This document shows positions 27,738 to 35,760 of a stretch of 64,000 bases of DNA, one piece after another. Under the pieces are notes generated by a model. That model made no database searches, had not been told where the DNA came from, and saw nothing but the letters and a program-made list of their open reading frames with translations. The number at the start of each line of letters is the position of its first letter. The first letter of the stretch is position 1. The DNA comes from Vicinamibacterales bacterium (GTDB lineage: Bacteria; Acidobacteriota; Vicinamibacteria; Vicinamibacterales; SCN-69-37): contig JAURFE010000001.1 in the NCBI GenBank assembly GCA_030827135.1, forward strand, positions 1,124,368-1,188,367, in the 5' to 3' direction. The position numbers were made by a program, and so were the translations under genes.

Positions 27738-30435
27738 GTTTCTTCGCTGCGGCCTTCTTGGCAACAGCCTTCTTGGCAACAACCTTCTTGGCAACGATCT
27801 TCTTCGCCACGGTCTTCCTGGCGGGTCCACCCCGCTTCGGCTTCTTTTTTGCCGGGGTCACACCGCGCCGCTCGTCGAGCAGCCTCGCGGCCTGCTCGAG
27901 CGTCACGTCTTCAATGGCCGTACCTTTGGGCAACGACGCGTTGGTCGTCCCGTCCGAGCAGTAGGGGCCATACCGCCCGTCCTTGATCACGATCGGCGCA
28001 CTGGAGACCGGGTCGGGACCAAGCGTCCGGATTGGGGCCTGTGAGGCGCCCCCGCCACCTCGACGGTAACTCTTGGGTTGCGCGTAAATCGCGCGCGCTT
28101 CGTCAATTGTGATGGCGAACAACTGGTCCTCGGTCTTCAGGTTGCGATAGTCCGGCTTGGGCGCATCCGGAATCTGCTTCGCGAGATACGGACCAAAGCG
28201 GCCCAGCGCCGCCGTAATCGGATTGCCGTCCACGTCGTTGCCCAGTTGCCGGGGCAGCGACAGCAGCTTGAGTGCCTGCTCAAGCGTGACTGACTTTGGA
28301 CTCATCGACTTGAGCAGGGATGCCCGCTTGGGTTTGGGCCCCTCCTTGCCAGGGTCAATGCCCAGCTGCACATAGGGCCCGAAACGACCCGTTCGCAGAA
28401 ACACCGGTTCACCGTTGTTGTCGTGCCCGAGCGGTTCCTCGGCCTGGCTCGCCGTGGCGATCAACTCGGCAGCCTTCTCCATGGTGATTTCGTCCGGCGC
28501 CAGCCCCTCAGGCACACTCGCGCGCGACTCGCCAAACTCGATATAGGGTCCAAATCGGCCGACGCGCAAATTGAGAGGAATGCCGTTCTTCATCCCCAGC
28601 GGGATGGTGCCAATCACCTTGGGATCAATGTCGGTTGCCCGCTTGTTGACGATGGCGTGCAGGCCTGGATTGGAGCCGCGGTAGAAGCGCTCGAGGAAGG
28701 TATTGCGCTTGAGTTCGCCCCGCGCAATCGCGTCAAGGTCATCTTCCATTCCGGCCGTGAAGGAATAGTCCACCAGCGCCGGTTCAAGCGCAGTCATCAG
28801 GTGGACCACGGCGAAGGCCAGCGGGGTCGGCACCAGCGCCGCGCCGCGCTTGCCCACATACTCACGATCAATGATCGTGGCGATGATGCTCGCGTAGGTC
28901 GACGGCCGGCCGATCCCGAGTTCTTCGAGTCGCTGCACCAACCCGGCTTCCGTGTAGCGCGCCGGTGGTTTGGTGCTGTGCCCGGCGGGCGACGCTTCGG
29001 CCACACGCGCGGCGTCACCAGGCACAAGCGCCGGAAGCACATCCTCCTGATCCTCGGTGCGATCGACGACTTCCGCTTCGTCACGACCTTCCACGTACGC
29101 CCGAAGAAATCCGTCAAACAACACGGTGCGCCCCCGCGCCACCAGTTCGGCGCTGCCACCTGCGTTCAATGTGGCATCGAAGGTGGCCGTGACACTCTTC
29201 ATGCGGGCGTCCGCCATCTGCGATGCGACCGTGCGCTTCCAGATCAGATCATAGACGCGCGCTTCATCGGTGCCCATTTCGCGTTCGACCGCATCGGGAT
29301 CCAGAAACGTCTCGCCGGCGGGACGAATCGCCTCGTGGGCTTCCTGCGCATTGCGCGACTTGCCCTCCCAGGTACGAGGCGTCTTGGGCAGATACTCGGC
29401 GCCGTACCGGCTGGTCACCAGGCTTCGCGCGGCCTGCACCGCCTGCCCGGACAGCGACGTGCTGTCGGTTCGCATGTAGGTGATGAAGCCGTTTTCGTAC
29501 AGCCGCTGGGCGGCCTGCATGGCGCGCCTGGCGGTCATGCCCAGCTTGCGGCCGGCTTCCTGCTGAAAGGTTGACGTCGTGAACGGCGCCTTGGGCGATG
29601 ACCCGTACTCCTTCTCCTCGACCGACCGCACGCGCGCGGATTGTCCTCGAAGGCCCTCGGCCAGAGTGGTGGCGCGTGCCTGGTCGAGCACCACGACCTT
29701 CTTGCCGGCCGTCAGTGTTCCGTCGGACCCGAAGTCACGCCCCTGTGCCAGCACCTGGCCATCAAGCGAAATCACCTGCGCCTTGAAGCGCATGGCTTTG
29801 TGTTCGAGTGTGATGTTGGCGTCCCACCACGCCGCAGGGGTGAACGCCATGCGTTCTTTTTCGCGTTCAACGATCAGGCGCGTGGCAACGCTCTGCACGC
29901 GTCCGGCCGATAGACGCGGCGCAATCTTGCGCCACAACACCGGACTTACTTCGTAGCCATACAGACGGTCGAGGATTCTTCTGGCCTCTTGCGCATCCAC
30001 CAGCCGAGTGTCCACATCCCGGCAATCGTCGAGCGCCGCCTGGATGGCCGCTTTGGTGATTTCATGGAAGACCATGCGCTTCACGGGCACCTTCGGCTGC
30101 AGCAGCTCCGCCAAATGCCACGAGATCGCTTCACCTTCGCGGTCTTCGTCCGTGGCCAGGTACAAGGCACTGGCGTCCTTGAGTTTGGCCTTCAGTTCCC
30201 GAATCTTCGCCTTCTTTTCCTGCGGCACCACATAGAGCGGCGCATAGCCATCGTCGACGTTGACACCCAGCCGAGCCCAAGCCTCTCCCTTCAACGCAGC
30301 GGGAATCTCCGCGGCAGAGCCCGGCAGGTCGCGCACATGACCAATCGAGGCTTCAACAACCCAGTCTTTTCCGAGGAATTTTGAGATGGTCTTCGCTTTG
30401 GCGGGCGATTCCACGATCACGAGCGGCTTTGACAT
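27730..30435 (-). CDS. topA: DNA topoisomerase I with Lys/Ala-rich C-terminal tail
   Basis: A 901-residue type IA topoisomerase that relaxes negative supercoils. The Toprim domain opens with PLVIVESPAKAKTISKFLG and carries LATDEDREGEAISWHL. The active-site tyrosine lies in GFITYMRTDSTSLS. The C-terminal domain has at least four GRFGPY-type repeats (GRFGPYIEFG, GRFGPYVQLG, GRFGPYLAKQ, GRYGPYCSDG) rather than cysteine zinc ribbons. It ends with a basic tail of VAKK-type repeats, like histone H1 or HU tails. I chose ATG 30435 rather than GTG 30441. It lies between dprA and trmFO in a conserved order. Confidence 0.95.
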   Translation of the reverse strand: MSKPLVIVESPAKAKTISKFLGKDWVVEASIGHVRDLPGSAAEIPAALKGEAWARLGVNVDDGYAPLYVVPQEKKAKIRELKAKLKDASALYLATDEDREGEAISWHLAELLQPKVPVKRMVFHEITKAAIQAALDDCRDVDTRLVDAQEARRILDRLYGYEVSPVLWRKIAPRLSAGRVQSVATRLIVEREKERMAFTPAAWWDANITLEHKAMRFKAQVISLDGQVLAQGRDFGSDGTLTAGKKVVVLDQARATTLAEGLRGQSARVRSVEEKEYGSSPKAPFTTSTFQQEAGRKLGMTARRAMQAAQRLYENGFITYMRTDSTSLSGQAVQAARSLVTSRYGAEYLPKTPRTWEGKSRNAQEAHEAIRPAGETFLDPDAVEREMGTDEARVYDLIWKRTVASQMADARMKSVTATFDATLNAGGSAELVARGRTVLFDGFLRAYVEGRDEAEVVDRTEDQEDVLPALVPGDAARVAEASPAGHSTKPPARYTEAGLVQRLEELGIGRPSTYASIIATIIDREYVGKRGAALVPTPLAFAVVHLMTALEPALVDYSFTAGMEDDLDAIARGELKRNTFLERFYRGSNPGLHAIVNKRATDIDPKVIGTIPLGMKNGIPLNLRVGRFGPYIEFGESRASVPEGLAPDEITMEKAAELIATASQAEEPLGHDNNGEPVFLRTGRFGPYVQLGIDPGKEGPKPKRASLLKSMSPKSVTLEQALKLLSLPRQLGNDVDGNPITAALGRFGPYLAKQIPDAPKPDYRNLKTEDQLFAITIDEARAIYAQPKSYRRGGGGASQAPIRTLGPDPVSSAPIVIKDGRYGPYCSDGTTNASLPKGTAIEDVTLEQAARLLDERRGVTPAKKKPKRGGPARKTVAKKIVAKKVVAKKAVAKKAAAKKRG

Positions 30436-30482
30436 TGCCACTCACCGTGGCCTAATCAAGGGCATTGCGTCAAGCAGCCGCG

Positions 30483-31388
30483 TCACGACCTGACAAACCG
30501 GCCCGCCGAAGTACGGGCGATCCGACCCTCGATTTCCAGATGCCCGAGCTCGGTCAGAAGCTCCGAGACCGGTCGCCCGGTTCGTTCGGCCAGATCGTCG
30601 ATGGTGTAGAGCTCTGCCCGAGCCATGACTGGTTCCAAGTAACTGACAAACAAAGGGTTAGGTGGTCTTGCCTGCGGAAGGCTCGCGGTCGAAATTCCCT
30701 CCAGTTCCTCCACCACGTCATTAACGGTCTCAACCAGACGCGCGCCATCCCTGATCAAGGCGTGGCATCCCCGATACCGGCCGGATGCCACACTACCGGG
30801 CACGGCCAGAACGTCACGCCCCTGCTCCAGGGCAAGGCGGGCCGTAATCAACGACCCGCTCCGTTCGGACGCTTCCACCACGATGACCGCCCGGGATAAA
30901 CCGCTGATGATGCGGTTCCTTAAGGGAAAGTGCCAGGACCGCGGCGGCGTCCCCGGTGGGAATTCGCTGACCAGTGCACCGGCCTCGGCGATGGCCTCAG
31001 CCAGGGCTCGATGTCGAGACGGGTACGCAACGTCCACGCCGCAGCCGAGTACCGCCAGCGTTGATCCGCCTGCATCCAACGCCGCCTGGTGGGCAGCCCC
31101 GTCAATGCCTGCCGCCAGGCCGGACACGATGGTGTAGCCCCGTTCCGCAAGGTCACGACTCAGCTGCCGGGCGACAACCAGACCCGCCGGTGTGGCCGCC
31201 CGGGAACCCACAATCGCCACAGTCTGGCCGTCGAGACCGAGGCCCCCTCGCCGCCACAAGGCGCCGGGAGGGTCGTGTATTTCCCCGAGACGCTGCGGAT
31301 ACCGGGAGTCACGGGGGGTAATAAGGTCAAAACCTCGCCGGGCGGCCTCCGTCGTCCACTGCGCGAGTACGTCATTTTCGGGTGCCAT
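30483..31388 (-). CDS. dprA: DprA/Smf DNA-processing protein
   Basis: A 301-residue protein with the Rossmann-like DprA core: IVGSRAATPAG, SGLAAGIDGAAHQAALDAGG, VLGCGVDVAYPSRH, and SWHFPLRNRIISGLS with VIVVEASERSGSLITARLAL. A C-terminal winged-helix domain follows (ELYTIDDLAERTGRPVSELL). In transformation DprA loads RecA onto incoming single-stranded DNA. The N-terminus is short: the usual helical domain is reduced to a few residues before LITPRDSRYPQRLGEIHDPP. Start choice is uncertain; ATG 31424 is an alternative, and neither has a good Shine-Dalgarno. With comF at 35761 it makes natural competence possible but not proven. Confidence 0.88.
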   Translation of the reverse strand: MAPENDVLAQWTTEAARRGFDLITPRDSRYPQRLGEIHDPPGALWRRGGLGLDGQTVAIVGSRAATPAGLVVARQLSRDLAERGYTIVSGLAAGIDGAAHQAALDAGGSTLAVLGCGVDVAYPSRHRALAEAIAEAGALVSEFPPGTPPRSWHFPLRNRIISGLSRAVIVVEASERSGSLITARLALEQGRDVLAVPGSVASGRYRGCHALIRDGARLVETVNDVVEELEGISTASLPQARPPNPLFVSYLEPVMARAELYTIDDLAERTGRPVSELLTELGHLEIEGRIARTSAGRFVRS

Positions 31389-31479
31389 GGGGGACCACAA
31401 TGCAGGGCGGATGCCAGGGTGCATGCCTGTGACAGCAGGCGTGGCTGGCAGATTCTGCGCTGACCGGACGGCAAAGAGA

Positions 31480-31507
31480 TTGCACTCCGTGCGTACGGGG
31501 GTATAGT
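31480..31507 (+). promoter_or_regulatory. Candidate sigma-70 promoter for the TPR gene
   Basis: TTGCAC and TATAGT are separated by 16 bp in the gap between dprA and the divergent TPR gene. The expected transcription start (about 31513-31515) lies only about 10 nt before the ATG at 31524, and there is no Shine-Dalgarno. The mRNA would be nearly leaderless. Confidence 0.5.
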
Positions 31508-31523
31508 GGGGTTCATCAAGCTT

Positions 31524-31910
31524 ATGAAGAAACGTCCCTCGTCTCTCTGGCAACAGTGGGCGGGTGCTGCCGCATTGGGGGCGGTGCTTGTCCTGACGTA
31601 CACCGCACCGCTGCTGGCCGACCGGCGCTCCGATTCCAAGGCGCAGGTGCAGTTCGGGATCGAGCTGGCACAGAAGAATCTGTGGAAGGAAGCTGAGTTC
31701 CGATGGGAGAAGGCGGTCGAACTTGACCCCACCTATCCATCGGCCTGGAACAACCTCGCCATCGCGTATGAACAGGCCGGCAAGTTTGACGAAGCCTTGA
31801 AGGCGTACGAAAAGGCCCGTCAGCTCGACCCGAAAAATGCCTACATCGTGCAGAACTTCGATCTGTTCATGGAGATTTATGAGCGCCAGAACCGTCGCCG
31901 CGATCGCTAG
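31524..31910 (+). CDS. Exported TPR-repeat protein
   Basis: A 128-residue protein. An N-terminal signal or anchor helix (AAALGAVLVLTYTAPLLAD) is followed by two to three tetratricopeptide repeats (AQVQFGIELAQKNLWKEAEF, WNNLAIAYEQAGKFDEALKA with YEKARQLDPKNAYI). TPRs mediate protein binding; the partner is unknown. The next lipoprotein gene starts inside its 3' end, so the two are likely coupled and may work together at the envelope. Confidence 0.88.
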   Translation: MKKRPSSLWQQWAGAAALGAVLVLTYTAPLLADRRSDSKAQVQFGIELAQKNLWKEAEFRWEKAVELDPTYPSAWNNLAIAYEQAGKFDEALKAYEKARQLDPKNAYIVQNFDLFMEIYERQNRRRDR

Positions 31911-32664
31911 CCTTGCGCTGACGCTTGGTGCGTCAGGTTGCCTCAAGTTTTACGATGTCGGCATCGAAACGCCGATCCAGGCAAAGCTCGACGTCTCGTC
32001 GTTCCAGCGTGTCCTGATTCTCGGGTTTCTTTCGGGCGGGTCCAAGGATGTCGACGCCAACAGCGAAACGGTGCGCCTGCTGCGTAGTCAGCTTCGGAAC
32101 CGCTCGGACCTTCGCGTCGTGGACTCCGACGTCATGAACCTTGTCGACGAGGTGGACCGCCGCCGCAAAGCGGCCGGCCAGGCCCCGGAAGGATCTCCCT
32201 TCGCTGTGGTTCCGCAGAACAACGAACCAAAGATCATGACCGAGCGTGATCTCCAGCCCTACGAGGAGATCTTCGCCGACGTGGACTACTGGAAGCGGCT
32301 CGGTGAGGAGTACCAGGCGCCCCTGATCATCACCGGGTCCATCCTCTTCACCGACGTGGAACGCAGCGGCATGGTCCGGCGGTCCCAGGAGGTGCTGGAC
32401 GCCTATGGCCGCCGCTCGGTGCAGGACGTCCAGCGGTTTGAGGACCGAAAGGGCTACGCCCTTGTGCCGAAGTTCATCTTTATTGACGGCCGGACCGGGA
32501 TACAGCTCTACAGCGAGTCCTTCCGCGAGGAAACGCTCTACTCGGCCATGAACAACACGCCGCCCCTGTCCTCGTACTTCGAACTGATGGACCGGCTGCT
32601 GCCGGGGTTCCTCAGCACGCTCAGCACGCAGAAAATCAAGGGGACGAGAACGCTCCTGAAATGA
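31879..32664 (+). CDS. Putative lipoprotein of unknown function coupled to the TPR gene
   Basis: A 261-residue protein with a signal peptide and lipobox (LGASGC, Cys21). The body has RVLILGFLSGGSKDVDANSE followed by a mixed alpha/beta region containing ITGSILFTDVERSGMV and FIFIDGRTGIQLYSESF. This loosely resembles envelope lipoproteins of the CsgG/LpoB-like type, but I do not assign it. The ATG overlaps the TPR gene by 32 bp and follows GGAG. The gene ends next to an AT-rich inverted-repeat tract. Confidence 0.8.
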   Translation: MSARTVAAIASLALTLGASGCLKFYDVGIETPIQAKLDVSSFQRVLILGFLSGGSKDVDANSETVRLLRSQLRNRSDLRVVDSDVMNLVDEVDRRRKAAGQAPEGSPFAVVPQNNEPKIMTERDLQPYEEIFADVDYWKRLGEEYQAPLIITGSILFTDVERSGMVRRSQEVLDAYGRRSVQDVQRFEDRKGYALVPKFIFIDGRTGIQLYSESFREETLYSAMNNTPPLSSYFELMDRLLPGFLSTLSTQKIKGTRTLLK

Positions 32665-32785
32665 GGCAATGGGGCAATGGAATGGGCGCAATTATCCCGT
32701 AAATAGTTGATTCCATTAACCAATTCTTGAATTTCTCGAATTCCATTGCCTCATTGCCCCATTGCCTAATTGCCTCATTACCCTT
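32662..32785. repeat. Inverted, tandem GCAATGAGG / TTGCCTCAT minisatellite tract
   Basis: Just after the lipoprotein stop, ATGAGGCAATGGGGCAATGG is mirrored about 70 bp later by CCATTGCCTCATTGCCCCAT, followed by further TTGCCTAATTGCCTCATT units. The two arms can form a long hairpin around an AT-rich centre. It is intergenic, sits before rplU, and contrasts with the GC-rich surroundings. It could be a terminator for the upstream pair. Confidence 0.8.
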
Positions 32786-32790
32786 ACACT
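32762..32790 (+). promoter_or_regulatory. Candidate promoter of the rplU operon, within the repeat tract
   Basis: TTGCCT and TACACT are separated by 17 bp. The -35-like hexamer comes from a repeat unit of the minisatellite. It lies about 70 bp before the rplU start. The match is by eye only. Confidence 0.4.
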
Positions 32791-32791
32791 T

Positions 32792-32822
32792 GGAGGTTCC
32801 TGCGGCAGCCGCTGAGGCCTCC
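32792..32822 (+). promoter_or_regulatory. Hairpin in the rplU leader
   Basis: GGAGG (32792-32796) pairs with CCTCC (32818-32822), and GCGG pairs with CCGC inside it (loop CAG). It lies in the 5' leader of rplU, 36 bp before the ATG. It could be an attenuator or ribosomal-protein binding site; I see no match to a known leader class. Confidence 0.4.
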
Positions 32823-32857
32823 GTCAGGGAATAGCTTCGTTACCGGGAGAGTCTGAA

Positions 32858-33172
32858 ATGTTCGCCATTGTCGAAGCCGGCGGCCGGCAGGAAAAAGTCA
32901 CGCCAGGCGCGGTTGTTGTTGTTGATCATCTGGACCTCGAGCCGGGCGCCGAATTTACGTTCGACCGCGTGCTCCTCGTGGGCAAAGAGGGCGGCGACAT
33001 TCTGACCGGCGCTCCGTACATCGCGGGGGCCACGGTGACCGGTGTCATCGAAGAACAGACCCAGGGCAAGAAGATCCGGGTGTTCAAGATGAAGCGCCGC
33101 AAGCAGGAACGCAAGACCATTGGCCACCGCTCGCAGTTGACCCGCGTCAAGGTCACCGCGATCAACGCGTAA
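32858..33172 (+). CDS. rplU: 50S ribosomal protein L21 (bL21)
   Basis: A 104-residue ribosomal protein, full length. Marks are MFAIVEAGGRQEKV at the N-terminus, a basic central region (GKKIRVFKMKRRKQERKTIG) and the ending HRSQLTRVKVTAINA. It binds 23S rRNA in the large subunit. It heads the rplU-rpmA-obg-nadD-rsfS cluster, with rpmA 9 bp downstream. Confidence 0.98.
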   Translation: MFAIVEAGGRQEKVTPGAVVVVDHLDLEPGAEFTFDRVLLVGKEGGDILTGAPYIAGATVTGVIEEQTQGKKIRVFKMKRRKQERKTIGHRSQLTRVKVTAINA

Positions 33173-33181
33173 GAGAGAACC

Positions 33182-33454
33182 ATGGCTACTAAAAAAGGAC
33201 AGGGCAGTTCACGGAACGGCCGCGACTCACAGTCGCAGCGCCTCGGTGTGAAGAGCCACGACGGCAATCTTGTGAGCGGCGGCACGATCCTCGTGCGGCA
33301 GCGCGGACGTAAGTTCAAGCCCGGCCTGCACGTCGGCCTGGGCAAAGACGACACCCTCTTCGCCAAAGTCACCGGCACGGTGAAGTTCAGCGATCAGGGT
33401 CAGCGGGGACGCTTCATCAGCATTGTTCCCGTTGCCATCGCTGACAAGGCGTAA
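33182..33454 (+). CDS. rpmA: 50S ribosomal protein L27 (bL27)
   Basis: A 90-residue protein. The N-terminus is [20 protein letters not shown], the flexible arm that reaches the peptidyl-transferase centre. [15 protein letters not shown] and [17 protein letters not shown] complete the family signature. It shows no cleavable N-terminal extension of the Firmicutes type. The obg GTG begins immediately after its TAA. Confidence 0.98.
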   Translation: MATKKGQGSSRNGRDSQSQRLGVKSHDGNLVSGGTILVRQRGRKFKPGLHVGLGKDDTLFAKVTGTVKFSDQGQRGRFISIVPVAIADKA

Positions 33455-34498
33455 GTGTTTGTCGACGAAGTCGACGTCAGCGTAAAAGCCGGCGACGGCG
33501 GCAATGGCTGTATGGCCTTCCGCCGTGAAAAGTTTGTCCCGCGCGGAGGTCCCTCCGGCGGTGACGGGGGCAAGGGCGGCTCGGTATTCCTGGTCGCCAC
33601 GCTCCACCAGAACACCCTCGTCAACTATCGCTTCCACCCCGAATTCAACGCGCAGCGCGGCGTGCACGGCATGGGCTCGAACTGCACCGGTGCCGACGGC
33701 TCGGACCTCACCCTCGAGGTGCCGCCAGGCACGGTCGTATACGAGGCGGGCGCCGACGGCGAAATGATCCTGCTGGCCGATCTGGCCAAAGCCGGTGACC
33801 TCGTGCTCGTGGCCAAGGGCGGCCGTGGAGGACGCGGAAACGCCGCCTTCGCGACGCCCACAAACCGCGCACCGCGCAAGGTCGAGCCTGGCGAAGAGGG
33901 CGAGGCACGGGTCCTGCGGCTGCGGCTGAAGCTGCTCGCCGACGTCGGTCTTGTCGGCTATCCGAATGCCGGCAAATCCACGCTCATCTCCCGCGTCTCC
34001 GCCGCCAAGCCGAAGATTGCCGACTACCCCTTCACCACCCTCACCCCCAACCTCGGCGTCGTCAGCCTGAGCGACGAACGGAGCTTTGTCGTCGCCGACG
34101 TCCCCGGCTTAATCGAAGGCGCGCACGAAGGACACGGCCTCGGCATGAAGTTCCTCGCGCACCTCGAGCGCACCAAAGTGCTCGTGCACGTGATTGACGT
34201 GTCGTCGTTCTCGGGCCGTGACCCGGTGCAGGACTTCGAAGTCATCCGCAACGAGCTGAAGCAGTTTGTGGGCACCGGCGAGGACGTGGCGGAGGCTCTG
34301 GCGTCGAAGCCGCAGATCGCCGCCGCCAACAAGATCGACGCACTGGACGACCCCGCCCGCCTCGAGGCCCTCAAGAAGCACCTCAAGAAGAAGAAGATTC
34401 CGCTGTATCCGATTTCTGCGGTCACGGGCGAAGGTCTGCCGGCGCTGCTCGAAGCGATGTGGACCATCGTGAAGACGCGGACCAACGACGAGGCCTGA
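33455..34498 (+). CDS. obg: GTPase Obg/CgtA
   Basis: A 347-residue ribosome-assembly GTPase. The glycine-rich Obg fold (VKAGDGGNGCMAFRREKFVP, GGDGGKGGSVFLV) covers about residues 1-158. The G domain follows with G1 GYPNAGKST, G2 DYPFTTLTPNLGVV, G3 DVPGLIEGAHEG, a G4 equivalent (AANKIDALD) and G5 PISAVTGEG. There is no long C-terminal extension. It starts at GTG directly adjacent to the rpmA stop. It acts in late 50S assembly and stress or growth control. Confidence 0.97.
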   Translation: MFVDEVDVSVKAGDGGNGCMAFRREKFVPRGGPSGGDGGKGGSVFLVATLHQNTLVNYRFHPEFNAQRGVHGMGSNCTGADGSDLTLEVPPGTVVYEAGADGEMILLADLAKAGDLVLVAKGGRGGRGNAAFATPTNRAPRKVEPGEEGEARVLRLRLKLLADVGLVGYPNAGKSTLISRVSAAKPKIADYPFTTLTPNLGVVSLSDERSFVVADVPGLIEGAHEGHGLGMKFLAHLERTKVLVHVIDVSSFSGRDPVQDFEVIRNELKQFVGTGEDVAEALASKPQIAAANKIDALDDPARLEALKKHLKKKKIPLYPISAVTGEGLPALLEAMWTIVKTRTNDEA

Positions 34499-34504
34499 CC
34501 AGCA

Positions 34505-35149
34505 ATGACGACCTCCGCACGGCGCGGGTGGCTGGGAGGCACATTCGATCCGATTCACTGCGGCCACCTCGATGTCGCCCGCGCGGCACATGCGGCGCTC
34601 GGCCTGAACCGCGTGACGCTGGTGCCGTCGAGCATTCCGCCGCATCGCCCGCAACCCGTGGCCTCGGCGGCCGACCGCGCGGCGATGGCCCAACTGGCTG
34701 CCTCCGAGCCCTGGCTCGAGGTGTCGACCATCGAGTTGGACGGCCGCGGTCCGTCCTACACGGCCACGACGATGGACCGTCTCGCCGCGCTGGGCGTTGA
34801 TCTGCGCTCGCTGGTGGTGATTACCGGAGCCGACGCGTTTGTCGGGATCCTGTCGTGGCACCGGGTGGACGAGTTGCTCGACCGCGTGAGTTTTGCGGTG
34901 GTGTCGCGGCCGGGTCACCCGGCTCCGGCCCTGCGGACCGCCCTGTCGGCCCTGGCCCCCCGCATGGTGTCGCCCGAGTCATGGCAGCCGTCGTCGCATC
35001 CGAGTATCGTGCTGGTAGACGCGCCGACGGCACCGGTATCATCGACTATGGTCCGCGCAGCGATCGCTGCCGGCCAGTCGCTCACAGGTCTTGTACCGGA
35101 GGCGGTCGAGGCGTACATTGCGGCCCACGGGCTGTACACGGGCACGTAG
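34505..35149 (+). CDS. nadD: Nicotinate-nucleotide adenylyltransferase
   Basis: A 214-residue nucleotidyltransferase of NAD synthesis that joins nicotinate mononucleotide to AMP. The motif LGGTFDPIHCGHLDVA holds the ATP-binding (H/T)xGH residues, and APVSSTMVRAAI near the end is the second signature (SSTxVR). Full length for the family. It follows obg by 6 bp and precedes rsfS, the usual order. Its TAG stop is the start of a GTAGGGC palindrome. Confidence 0.95.
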   Translation: MTTSARRGWLGGTFDPIHCGHLDVARAAHAALGLNRVTLVPSSIPPHRPQPVASAADRAAMAQLAASEPWLEVSTIELDGRGPSYTATTMDRLAALGVDLRSLVVITGADAFVGILSWHRVDELLDRVSFAVVSRPGHPAPALRTALSALAPRMVSPESWQPSSHPSIVLVDAPTAPVSSTMVRAAIAAGQSLTGLVPEAVEAYIAAHGLYTGT

Positions 35150-35170
35150 GGCGTGGGCTTCAGCCCCGCC
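35146..35170 (+). repeat. GTAG-palindrome copy B at the nadD stop codon
   Basis: GTAGGGC runs into a hairpin GGCGTGGGCT / AGCCCCGCC with a two-base loop TC and one mismatch. The TAG at 35147-35149 is the nadD stop. It may weaken or end transcription between nadD and rsfS. Confidence 0.75.
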
Positions 35171-35184
35171 GGACAGGGAGTTGC

Positions 35185-35676
35185 ATGAGTAAATCGCCAG
35201 CGAAGAAAGCCGTCAAGAAGGCCGTCAAGAAGGTCGCGAAAAAGGTTGTCGCGAAGAAGGTTGTCGCGAAAAAGACCGTCGCCAGGAAGGTCGTCGCGAA
35301 GAAAGCCGCGCCGAAGAAGCCCGCGACACCCCGATTGCCGGCGGATCTCAAGCTCGCGATTGCGTGCGCACAGGACAAGCAGGCCATCGACCTCACCGTG
35401 CTCGACTTGCGCAACGCGTCGGCCTTCACCGACTTCTTCGTCGTCTGCACAGGCGCCAACACCAAACAGGTGCAGGCCATTGCGGACGCCGTGCAGGCCG
35501 GCCTCAAAGCGGCGGGTCAACCGGCCGCACTGGTCGAGGGCTACAGCCGTGGCGAGTGGATCCTGCTCGATTACTTCACGTTCATCGTGCACGTCTTCCT
35601 GCCGGCGCAGCGCACGTTCTACGCGCTGGAACGGCTGTGGGGTGGGGCTGAATCGATCGAAGTTTCTGAAGACTGA
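35185..35676 (+). CDS. rsfS: Ribosomal silencing factor RsfS with a histone-H1-like lysine-rich N-terminal tail
   Basis: A 163-residue protein. The C-terminal 110 residues are a normal RsfS/Iojap domain (LKLAIACAQDKQAIDLTVLD, FTDFFVVCTGANTKQVQAIA, YSRGEWILLDYFTFIVHVF). RsfS binds uL14 and blocks subunit joining in starved cells. It is preceded by about 45 residues made almost only of Lys, Ala and Val (KKAVKKAVKK, VAKKVVAKK). This tail is absent from ordinary RsfS and closely resembles the tail on TopA in this window. The ATG at 35185 follows GGGAG, so the tail is translated. Confidence 0.92.
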   Translation: MSKSPAKKAVKKAVKKVAKKVVAKKVVAKKTVARKVVAKKAAPKKPATPRLPADLKLAIACAQDKQAIDLTVLDLRNASAFTDFFVVCTGANTKQVQAIADAVQAGLKAAGQPAALVEGYSRGEWILLDYFTFIVHVFLPAQRTFYALERLWGGAESIEVSED

Positions 35677-35760
35677 TCCTGTCGTCGGCGCGCAGTTTCT
35701 GCGTACCGGCGACTGCCGGCCACGCGACCGGGTTGGCACGCCCCGTGAAGGGTCACGGGC

